Assembly (NCBI GenBank): GCA_026996635.1
Contig: JALWKH010000160.1
Location: forward strand, 1-5,186
Length of the DNA stretch: 5,186 nucleotides
Source of the DNA: Bacteroidales bacterium
Lineage (GTDB): Bacteria; Bacteroidota; Bacteroidia; Bacteroidales; JALTDM01
Direction: 5' to 3'
In this document: positions 1 through 5,186 of the stretch, piece by piece
Numbering within the stretch: the first letter of the stretch is position 1
Layout: each line of letters begins with the position of its first letter
Program-made: the position numbers and the translations under genes
Notes under the pieces: model-generated
The model's database searches: none
Told to the model about the DNA's origin: nothing
What the model saw: only the letters and a program-made list of their open reading frames with translations

Positions 1-116
1 GTGTAATCTTGTTTGAGGAATGACGGTACCCAATTCAGTATCGGATCCGTCATTGCAAGTGCCGCTCCTCCTGCTGCCGATATTTTAATAAAATCGCGTC
101 TGGTAATCTTTTTCAT
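1..116 (-). CDS. N-terminus of a Tat-exported protein (partial, function unknown)
   Basis: A reading frame starts at the ATG complementary to 114-116 and runs open off the left edge, giving 38 complete codons. The N-terminus has a clear twin-arginine signal: a short basic n-region (MKKIT), the motif R6-R7-D8-F9-I10-K11, then a mildly hydrophobic Ala/Gly-rich stretch (residues 12-22) with a possible signal peptidase site after A19-L20-A21. This implies export of a folded, often cofactor-bearing, protein across the inner membrane by the Tat system. In Bacteroidota such leaders occur on molybdopterin oxidoreductases, Gfo/Idh/MocA-type oxidoreductases, sulfatases and other families, and the 17 residues after the predicted cleavage site do not separate these. 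The gene lies downstream of asnB on the same strand but 220 bases away, and a promoter-like element sits in that gap, so it is probably a separate unit. The signal peptide is well supported; the product is not identifiable here. Confidence 0.8.
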   Translation of the reverse strand, partial: MKKITRRDFIKISAAGGAALAMTDPILNWVPSFLKQDY

Positions 117-170
117 TATGAAAAAATATTTATGGGAAAAATTACATATTTAACTTCATCCACTTGTTTA

Positions 171-200
171 CAAAACTAACTATATTTTGGTATTATAAAA
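171..200 (-). promoter_or_regulatory. Predicted Bacteroidota-type promoter of the Tat-protein gene
   Basis: Read on the minus strand, positions 178-171 are TAGTTTTG, an exact match to the Bacteroidota -7 consensus TAnnTTTG. Eighteen bases upstream, at 200-197, is TTTT, one mismatch from the -33 element TTTG. Transcription would start near 164, giving a leader of roughly 50 bases before the ATG at 116. The surrounding DNA is very AT-rich and has A-tracts further upstream (complement of 214-229), so a chance match is possible. Confidence 0.45.
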
Positions 201-336
201 CTGATAAATAGCATTTTTTTTAATTTTTTATAAAATATAGACAATGAAAATTTTGCCTTCAGTGTGTAATTACTTGCTTATTAGGTTGTTAGTAGTTTTT
301 TGTGTCAATGTAATTAATATCTTGAAGACGATTTGT

Positions 337-2202
337 TTAATTGAAATTTTTTTTCCACCACCATTGGAAAACAATGTAAGCCCAAATCAGCGGTTGGTAA
401 CGTGTTGGGTTGCTTGATAGTGCGTAGCTTTTTATGCGGGCAACTTCTTCAGGTGTAAAGATTTGCCGGGTTTTTATAAATTTTTCGGAGAATAACTCTT
501 CAAAGTCTTTAAAGTTATTTTTTATGAACAAAGCCACTGGGATTTCAAATCCGTGCTTACTTCTGTTAATCACAGTTTCTGGCAGTAAATCTGCAAATGT
601 TTCTTTTAAGATTATTTTGCCTGCTTGGGTGTTAAATTTTAGGTGTGCGGGTATTTTTGATGCAAATTCCACTACATTGTGATCTAAGAAAGGAACTCGG
701 ACTTCCAACGAGTTTAGCATTGAGTTGTAGTCGGCTTTGTAGAGCATATCGTTTTGCAAGACTAATGCAATGTCGTTGATCAGCATTCCGTTTGCATCCG
801 GGTGTTCCATAACGGGCAGAAACATTTCCCGTTGACGCAGGTTGTATATTTTGCTTACGGGTTTTTTTACAAAAAGTTCATCGCTTACCAATCCGCAAGA
901 AAAGCAAGTCAAAGCCACATATCTTTCGGCAGGAGAAAGACCGGCAATAGAGGCAAGTTTTTTTATTTTTCTTATTGTGTCGGCAAATTTATTGTTGCGA
1001 CCGCCTGCTGGGGGAAGAAATGTTGAAAAAAGTTTGGCAATTTTCGCTTTGCTTTTTTCTGCCAACAGGAAAGCCCTGTGTTTGTTGTATCCGCCAAAAA
1101 CTTCATCGGCACCGTCGCCGGACAAAATCACTTTCAAGTGCTTGGAAGTCTGCTTTGACAGATAATAAAAAGCCAATGCTGAACTGTCGGCAAACGGTTC
1201 GCTTGTGTTGTCAAGAAATTCAAAAATTACATCGCTCAGCTGCTTGTCCGTCAGTTCAAAAACCGTGTGATGTGAACCTATATGCTTTGCCGTTTCTTGT
1301 GCAAAAGGTGTTTCGTCGTAATAGGGATGTTCGGGGAAACCTATGTTGAATGTGTATAAATCTTTTTTGTGTCGTGCGGCAAGTGCGGAAATTATTGAGC
1401 TGTCAAGCCCGCCACTTAAAAATGTGCCTACTTCCACATCGGCAACCAACCGCTTTTTTACCGAATCTTCAAGCAGGTTTTTTAGTTCTGTTTTTATTCC
1501 GTTGCGGTTATGATTTTTTTCTGCCGAGTAAAGTTTGTCTTGGTCGTACCAAGTGTTTATTTCAACCTTGTTGCCGTTGACAAACAGATAAGCACCGGCG
1601 GCTAATTTACGGTATCGTTCCAGAATGGTAAATGGCGAAGGGATATAAGTGTATTCAAGCAATGTTTTCAGCGAATATGTATCAACTTTTTGATTGCCTG
1701 CTATTTGAGTAAGTGCTTGGAGTTCGGAGGCAAAAGCAAAAAAATCCCCACCATTGTAAAAATAAAGTGGTTTTATGCCAAAGCGGTCTCTTGCAATAAA
1801 AACCGATTCTCGCTTTTTGTTATAAATGGCAAATGCAAAATCGCCGTTAAGTTTGTCCAACATTTTTTTGCCGTATGCGGCATAAAGTTTCAAAAGAACT
1901 TCGGTGTCGCTTTGTGTCTTGAACTCAAAACCTTGCAGGGTCAATTCTTGGCGAAGTGAACGGTAATTGTAAATTTCTCCGTTGAAGACTATGGAAAAGT
2001 TTTCGTCCTCAAGCGGTTGGTTTGCATTGTCCGAAAGGTCTATGATAGACAGGCGCGTGTGACCGAAAATTGATTTTTTGTAAGATTTTATGCCACTTGC
2101 ATCAGGTCCGCGGTGTTTTAGTGATGATACGGCTTTGCCGACTTTTTCTACAAAAGAGTTATCAAAATCGTCAAAGAAAAAAACACCCGCAATGCCGCAC
2201 AT
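337..2202 (-). CDS. asnB: Asparagine synthase, glutamine-hydrolysing (AsnB type)
   Basis: This 621-residue cytoplasmic enzyme converts aspartate, glutamine and ATP to asparagine, glutamate, AMP and PPi. The N-terminal class II glutamine amidotransferase domain (about residues 2-200) begins MCGIAG, with Cys2 as the nucleophile exposed after Met removal. It keeps RGPD (31-34), Arg50, NGE (74-76) and Asp99 of SDTE, the expected glutamine-site residues. The C-terminal synthetase domain (about 235-615) has the ATP-pyrophosphatase loop SGGLDSS (263-269), SGDGADEVFGGY (361-372), the NDMLYKADYNSM region (484-495), LEVRVPFLD (499-507) and SKHGFEIP (548-555). The length is normal for the family and no key residue is missing. 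The start is fixed because Cys must be residue 2. The ATG lies 6 bases after the gmk stop, so it is probably cotranscribed with buk and gmk. No Shine-Dalgarno and no downstream intrinsic terminator are visible. A relative acting in polysaccharide or peptide amidation cannot be fully excluded, but no such genes adjoin it. Confidence 0.95.
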   Translation of the reverse strand: MCGIAGVFFFDDFDNSFVEKVGKAVSSLKHRGPDASGIKSYKKSIFGHTRLSIIDLSDNANQPLEDENFSIVFNGEIYNYRSLRQELTLQGFEFKTQSDTEVLLKLYAAYGKKMLDKLNGDFAFAIYNKKRESVFIARDRFGIKPLYFYNGGDFFAFASELQALTQIAGNQKVDTYSLKTLLEYTYIPSPFTILERYRKLAAGAYLFVNGNKVEINTWYDQDKLYSAEKNHNRNGIKTELKNLLEDSVKKRLVADVEVGTFLSGGLDSSIISALAARHKKDLYTFNIGFPEHPYYDETPFAQETAKHIGSHHTVFELTDKQLSDVIFEFLDNTSEPFADSSALAFYYLSKQTSKHLKVILSGDGADEVFGGYNKHRAFLLAEKSKAKIAKLFSTFLPPAGGRNNKFADTIRKIKKLASIAGLSPAERYVALTCFSCGLVSDELFVKKPVSKIYNLRQREMFLPVMEHPDANGMLINDIALVLQNDMLYKADYNSMLNSLEVRVPFLDHNVVEFASKIPAHLKFNTQAGKIILKETFADLLPETVINRSKHGFEIPVALFIKNNFKDFEELFSEKFIKTRQIFTPEEVARIKSYALSSNPTRYQPLIWAYIVFQWWWKKNFN

Positions 2203-2208
2203 AATAAA

Positions 2209-2775
2209 TCAGGAGTTGAGAAATGACTTAACTTTTCCGGTTATTTCTTCTTTTGCCCTTTCAATATCATCGTTTATAACTACAGTGTCGAATTTATCAA
2301 TGTAGGTAAGTTCTTCTTTTGCCCTTGCAAGCCGTTTTTGCAGTGATTGAGGTGTTTCAGTGCCACGCGCTTCAAGCCGTTTTTTCAGCTCGTTGAATGA
2401 AGGTGGAGCAATAAAAATTGACAAAGCATTGTCGCCGAAATATTTTTTCAAGTTAAGCCCGCCTTTTACATCCACATCAAAAAGTATGTTGTATCCTTCG
2501 TTGAAAATTCTTTCAATTTCGCTTTTCAGCGTTCCATAAAAAATGTCGGGATAAACTTCTTCCCACTCTACAAAAGCATTTTCTTCTATTTTTCGCTTGA
2601 AGTCTTTTAGTGTGAGGAAATAATAGTCCTTGCCGTTGATTTCACCTTCGCGAGGTCCGCGTGTGGTTGCCGAAACGGAAAATTTTAGTTTGAAGTCTTT
2701 ATTTGCCATCAGGTGTTTGGCAAGGGTAGTTTTGCCCGCCCCCGACGGAGCGGACAGTATGATAACTTTTCCCAT
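2209..2775 (-). CDS. gmk: Guanylate kinase
   Basis: A 188-residue cytoplasmic nucleoside monophosphate kinase that phosphorylates GMP (and dGMP) to GDP using ATP, an essential step in GTP supply and in recycling for (p)ppGpp metabolism. Visible features are the Walker A P-loop APSGAGKT (9-16), the GMP-binding segment SVSATTRGPREGE (33-45) followed by YYF (51-53), YGT (80-82), the DVDVKGG strand (100-106, Walker B-like), and the lid region KKRLEARGTET (131-141) with Arg148 and Arg151 after it. The length is typical of bacterial Gmk. The ATG is 3 bases after the buk stop and the TGA stop is 6 bases before asnB, so it lies inside a compact operon. The start places the P-loop about 8 residues in, as is usual. 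Association with butyrate kinase has no obvious metabolic logic beyond shared transcription. Confidence 0.97.
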   Translation of the reverse strand: MGKVIILSAPSGAGKTTLAKHLMANKDFKLKFSVSATTRGPREGEINGKDYYFLTLKDFKRKIEENAFVEWEEVYPDIFYGTLKSEIERIFNEGYNILFDVDVKGGLNLKKYFGDNALSIFIAPPSFNELKKRLEARGTETPQSLQKRLARAKEELTYIDKFDTVVINDDIERAKEEITGKVKSFLNS

Positions 2776-2778
2776 ATC

Positions 2779-3852
2779 TTAATAAACTTTTGGTTGCAAT
2801 TCGCCCCTGTAAACAGCAAGTCCGTTGAGAGCCAATGCACTCATTTCGTCTTCGCCCGGAAATACTTCCATTGGTGCAATGTGGTTGGTTCGTTCTTTTA
2901 CCCAATCAACAAACATTTTGCTTTTGGCTATTCCGCCTGTGAGGATTATTGCATCAACATTACCTTTGAGAACGGCACCCAAAGCACCTATTTCTTTGGC
3001 TACTTGGTAAGCCATTGCTTCAAAATAGAATCTTGCATCTTTATCGCCCTTTTCGGCTCTCACTTCCACTTCGTAAGCATCGTTTGTACCGAGATATGCA
3101 ACCAGTCCGCCGCGTCCGGTAACCATTTTCTTTATTTCATCTTTTGTATATTCGCCGCTAAAACAAGTTTCTATTACTTGATTTACAGGGAGTTGTCCGC
3201 TTCTTTCGGGAGAAAAAGGTCCGTCTCCGTTCAGAGCTTGGTTTACATCCACTACTTTACCTTTTTTGTGTGCACCCACGGAAATACCGCCGCCAAGATG
3301 TGCTACAATGAGGTTTAAATCTTCGTATTTTTTTCCGACTTTTTTGGCATATGCACGGGCTACGGCTTTTTGATTGAGTGCGTGGAAGATTGAAATCCTT
3401 TTGAAACGCGGGTGTCCTGCCACTCGTGCCAAGTCTTCCATTTCGTCAACTACAACCGGGTCGGCAATGAATGCCCTTGCTCCGGGAATGTTTTTGGCAA
3501 TTTCGTGAGCCAAGATTCCGCCGAGGTTACTTGCGTGTTCACCTTGCAGATTGTTTTTCAGGTCGGTAAGCATTTGTTCGTTTACTTCGTACACGCCTGA
3601 TTCTATAGGACGGAGAAGTCCGCCGCGTCCCATTACTATTTTAATTTCGTTTATGTTTATTCCTTTGGCTTTGAGTTCGTTTTCAATAATTTCTTTTCTG
3701 AATTCAAATTGGTCGGTGATTTTGTCAAATTTTTTCAGGTCTTCGGCGTTATGTTTTATGTTCTCTACAAAAACTTGTTTTTCGTCTTCAAACACAGCCA
3801 CTTTTGTTGAAGTGGAACCCGGGTTGATAACCAGAATTTTTACTTTGTCCAT
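2779..3852 (-). CDS. buk: Butyrate kinase (short-chain fatty acid kinase)
   Basis: A 357-residue cytoplasmic member of the acetate kinase/ASKHA superfamily, matching the usual butyrate kinase length and not the roughly 400 residues of AckA. It catalyses butyryl phosphate + ADP to butyrate + ATP (reversible), the ATP-yielding last step of the Ptb-Buk route. Motifs: the N-terminal phosphate-binding loop NPGSTSTK (10-17), GRGGLLRP (75-82), FHALNQ (156-161), the second phosphate loop AHLGGGIS (184-191), [10 protein letters not shown] (210-219), the adenosine-site LTGGIAKS (304-311) and the C-terminal FPGEDEM (331-337). All are intact. The partner ptb lies just upstream on the same strand but beyond a terminator, and buk has its own predicted promoter. 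Buk-family enzymes often accept isobutyrate or isovalerate, so a role in branched-chain amino acid fermentation is an alternative that sequence alone cannot settle. The ATG at 3852 is the first codon giving the canonical [13 protein letters not shown] start; no Shine-Dalgarno is present. Confidence 0.95.
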   Translation of the reverse strand: MDKVKILVINPGSTSTKVAVFEDEKQVFVENIKHNAEDLKKFDKITDQFEFRKEIIENELKAKGININEIKIVMGRGGLLRPIESGVYEVNEQMLTDLKNNLQGEHASNLGGILAHEIAKNIPGARAFIADPVVVDEMEDLARVAGHPRFKRISIFHALNQKAVARAYAKKVGKKYEDLNLIVAHLGGGISVGAHKKGKVVDVNQALNGDGPFSPERSGQLPVNQVIETCFSGEYTKDEIKKMVTGRGGLVAYLGTNDAYEVEVRAEKGDKDARFYFEAMAYQVAKEIGALGAVLKGNVDAIILTGGIAKSKMFVDWVKERTNHIAPMEVFPGEDEMSALALNGLAVYRGELQPKVY

Positions 3853-3882
3853 ATTGATTTATGATTTATTTGGTTTGCATTA

Positions 3883-3890
3883 CAAAGGTA
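3883..3890 (-). promoter_or_regulatory. Predicted -7 element of the buk-gmk-asnB promoter
   Basis: On the minus strand 3890-3883 reads TACCTTTG, a full match to the Bacteroidota -7 consensus TAnnTTTG. Initiation would fall near 3876, leaving a short AT-rich leader of about 24 bases before the buk ATG. The element sits between the ptb terminator and buk, just where a new promoter would be needed. No good -33 TTTG is seen about 19-21 bases upstream (the region reads CCTCAAAA), which lowers confidence in its strength but not greatly in its position. Confidence 0.55.
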
Positions 3891-3920
3891 AATAATTTTT
3901 GCATAATTTTTTGAGGGTTG

Positions 3921-3956
3921 TAAATAAAAAAGCCGCCTTAACTTTGTGGCGGCTTT
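3921..3956 (-). terminator. Intrinsic terminator after ptb
   Basis: A perfect 9-bp inverted repeat (3929-3937 AAAGCCGCC, 3948-3956 GGCGGCTTT) with a 10-base loop. Read on the minus strand the GC-rich stem is followed by TTTTTTATTTA (3931-3921), a proper U-tract. It lies 11 bases beyond the ptb stop codon. On the plus strand the stem is followed by only three T residues and then GTGAA, so it is directional for ptb transcripts. It separates ptb from buk. Confidence 0.9.
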
Positions 3957-3967
3957 GTGAATATGCT

Positions 3968-4867
3968 TTATTCCGCTATTATTTTTGCTAGGGCAATAGA
4001 CATCAATTTACTTTTTTCGCTGTCTGCCCGCGAAGTAAGAACAATCGGAACTTTTGCTCCCATAATTACTGCTGCCGATGTAGATCCGCCAAGGAAGTTC
4101 ATCGTTTTATACATAATGTTTCCGGCTTCAATATCGGGGGTTAGCAATATATCTGCATCTCCTGCCACTTCGCTCACAATTCCTTTTGTTTGGGCGGCTT
4201 CTTTCGATACAGCGTTGTCTAATGCAAGCGGTCCGTCAATTATGCATCCTTTGATTTGTTTTCTTTTGTTCATTGCAACAAGGATAGCTGCGTCCATTGT
4301 AGCTTCCATTTTCGGATTTACAGTTTCTACTGCTGCAAGAACAGCTACTTTCGGGTTTTCTATTCCGAGCTTATGGTAAACCTTAACTGCATTTTCCACT
4401 ATGCTGATTTTTTCTTGCAAGGTAGGAGCAATGTTCATTGCAGCATCAGTGATACACACTAGCTTATGATAGAATTTGTTTTCCATTATTGCCACGTGGC
4501 TCATTGTTGATTTATCGCGGATACCTTTTTCCTTGTCCAAAACGGCTTTTAACAATGTGCTTGTGCCTACCAAACCTTTCATTAGGAAGTCAGCTTTGCC
4601 CTCCCTGACAAACTTAACTGCAAGTTTTGAAGCGATTTTAGGGTCGGGTTCTTTGATTTTTTCGCACTCGCTTATGTCAAATTGTATTTCTTTGGCAATA
4701 GCGTTTATTTTTTCGGTGTCGCCAATGAAAATCGGAATTATTATTTTTTCTTCCACGGCTGCTTTTACAGCTTCCAATACATGCTTGTCTTCAGCTGCCG
4801 CAATTACCAGTTTCCTTTCGGGTTTTTGTTTTGCTGCTTTCAGTATGTCCGTTAACTTTTTAAACAT
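3968..4867 (-). CDS. ptb: Phosphate butyryltransferase (phosphotransbutyrylase)
   Basis: A 299-residue cytoplasmic enzyme of the phosphate acetyl/butyryl transferase family, converting butyryl-CoA + Pi to butyryl phosphate + CoA and feeding butyrate kinase. The length of about 300 residues, without the N-terminal extra domains of long Pta proteins, matches Ptb. Landmarks: LMKGLVGTS (95-103), ITDAAMNIAP (139-148), VETVNPKMEAT (180-190), the family signature region IDGPLALDNA (210-219), LTPDIEAGN (242-250), and the C-terminal GAKVPIVLTSRADS (270-283). DGPLALDNA and the GAKVPIVLTSRADS ending favour Ptb over acetate-specific Pta, whose C-terminus is present separately at 5018-5186. It lies between two intrinsic terminators, so it may be monocistronic. 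Its upstream region (4868-4970) is very AT-rich and lacks a clear TAnnTTTG match. Isobutyryl- or isovaleryl-CoA are possible alternative substrates. Confidence 0.94.
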   Translation of the reverse strand: MFKKLTDILKAAKQKPERKLVIAAAEDKHVLEAVKAAVEEKIIIPIFIGDTEKINAIAKEIQFDISECEKIKEPDPKIASKLAVKFVREGKADFLMKGLVGTSTLLKAVLDKEKGIRDKSTMSHVAIMENKFYHKLVCITDAAMNIAPTLQEKISIVENAVKVYHKLGIENPKVAVLAAVETVNPKMEATMDAAILVAMNKRKQIKGCIIDGPLALDNAVSKEAAQTKGIVSEVAGDADILLTPDIEAGNIMYKTMNFLGGSTSAAVIMGAKVPIVLTSRADSEKSKLMSIALAKIIAE

Positions 4868-4970
4868 AACAATAAGGTTTTCTTAATTTTGGTTGTGAAA
4901 ATAGTGAAAATTTTTTATCTGACCTTGAAAAAAGGTTAATATTTTTTTTTTGGGGTAGGAATGTGAAAAA

Positions 4971-5011
4971 ATATAAAATAAAAAACCGCCCCGTAATTTG
5001 AGGGCGGTTTT
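4971..5011 (-). terminator. Intrinsic terminator after pta
   Basis: A perfect 10-bp inverted repeat (4982-4991 AAAACCGCCC, 5002-5011 GGGCGGTTTT) with a 10-base loop. On the minus strand the stem runs into TTTTTTATTTTATA, a good U-tract. It begins 6 bases after the pta stop codon at 5018-5020. It should end transcription of pta and isolate ptb from it. In the plus direction the stem is followed by only four T and then GTAGG, so plus-strand termination would be weaker. Confidence 0.92.
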
Positions 5012-5017
5012 GTAGGC

Positions 5018-5186
<169 letters not shown>

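Noticed and set aside
347..354. An 8-base T run within the asnB 3' end, considered as a frameshift or phase-variable site
   Set aside because: It encodes Lys-Lys-Asn just before the natural stop; a slip would alter only the last few residues and the frame is intact.
2699..2905. A 68-codon minus-strand frame spanning the buk-gmk junction
   Set aside because: It overlaps the ends of two well-supported genes in another frame and has no family features.
2713..3318. A 201-codon plus-strand open frame opposite buk and gmk
   Set aside because: It lies fully antisense to two genes with complete family motifs; its translation is rich in Cys, Phe and His in the manner of reverse-frame shadows, and it shows no recognisable domain or promoter.
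3957..4379. A 140-codon plus-strand frame opposite the ptb 3' end
   Set aside because: It is antisense to intact ptb, starts at the terminator hairpin, and has no recognisable motif.
4476..4886. A 136-codon plus-strand frame with hydrophobic-looking stretches opposite the ptb 5' end
   Set aside because: The hydrophobicity is what the complement of Lys/Glu/Ala-rich ptb codons produces; there is no independent signal for a membrane protein.
4922..4951. A plus-strand hairpin (ACCTT/AAGGT) followed by a T-run, resembling an intrinsic terminator
   Set aside because: The stem is only 5 bp with two G-C pairs, and no plus-strand gene exists to be terminated; it is probably a by-product of AT-rich DNA.
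4971..5011. Considered as part of a repeat family or CRISPR-like element together with 3921-3956
   Set aside because: Only two copies, different loop sequences, and positions directly after stop codons with U-tracts explain both as terminators.

Overview
The window reads almost entirely on the minus strand and looks like an ordinary chromosomal core-metabolism segment from an anaerobic or fermentative member of the Bacteroidota, probably Bacteroidales-like. This placement is inferred from three things: AT-rich DNA; gene starts with no purine-rich Shine-Dalgarno element just upstream; and good matches to the Bacteroidota -7 promoter element (TAnnTTTG) ahead of two of the genes. No rRNA or marker gene is present, so the species cannot be named.

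In the direction of transcription (from high to low coordinates) the layout is: the C-terminus of phosphate acetyltransferase (pta, 5018-5186, cut by the window edge); a strong intrinsic terminator; phosphate butyryltransferase (ptb, 3968-4867); a second strong intrinsic terminator; a predicted promoter; then a tight three-gene unit of butyrate kinase (buk, 2779-3852), guanylate kinase (gmk, 2209-2775) and glutamine-dependent asparagine synthase (asnB, 337-2202), with gaps of 3 and 6 bases. After a 220-base AT-rich spacer comes the N-terminus of a protein with a twin-arginine (Tat) export signal (1-116), cut by the other window edge.

Functionally, pta, ptb and buk belong to acyl-phosphate energy conservation. 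Pta makes acetyl phosphate from acetyl-CoA. Ptb and Buk together turn butyryl-CoA (or a branched short-chain acyl-CoA) into the free acid, with ATP made by substrate-level phosphorylation. gmk (GMP to GDP) and asnB (aspartate to asparagine) are housekeeping or biosynthetic genes that appear to ride on the buk transcript. The most notable point of organisation is that ptb and buk, whose products act consecutively, are separated by a terminator and a new promoter.

I found no mobile element, CRISPR array, RNA gene, toxin/antitoxin pair or evidence of an undescribed system. All complete genes appear intact, with full family motifs and no frameshift.
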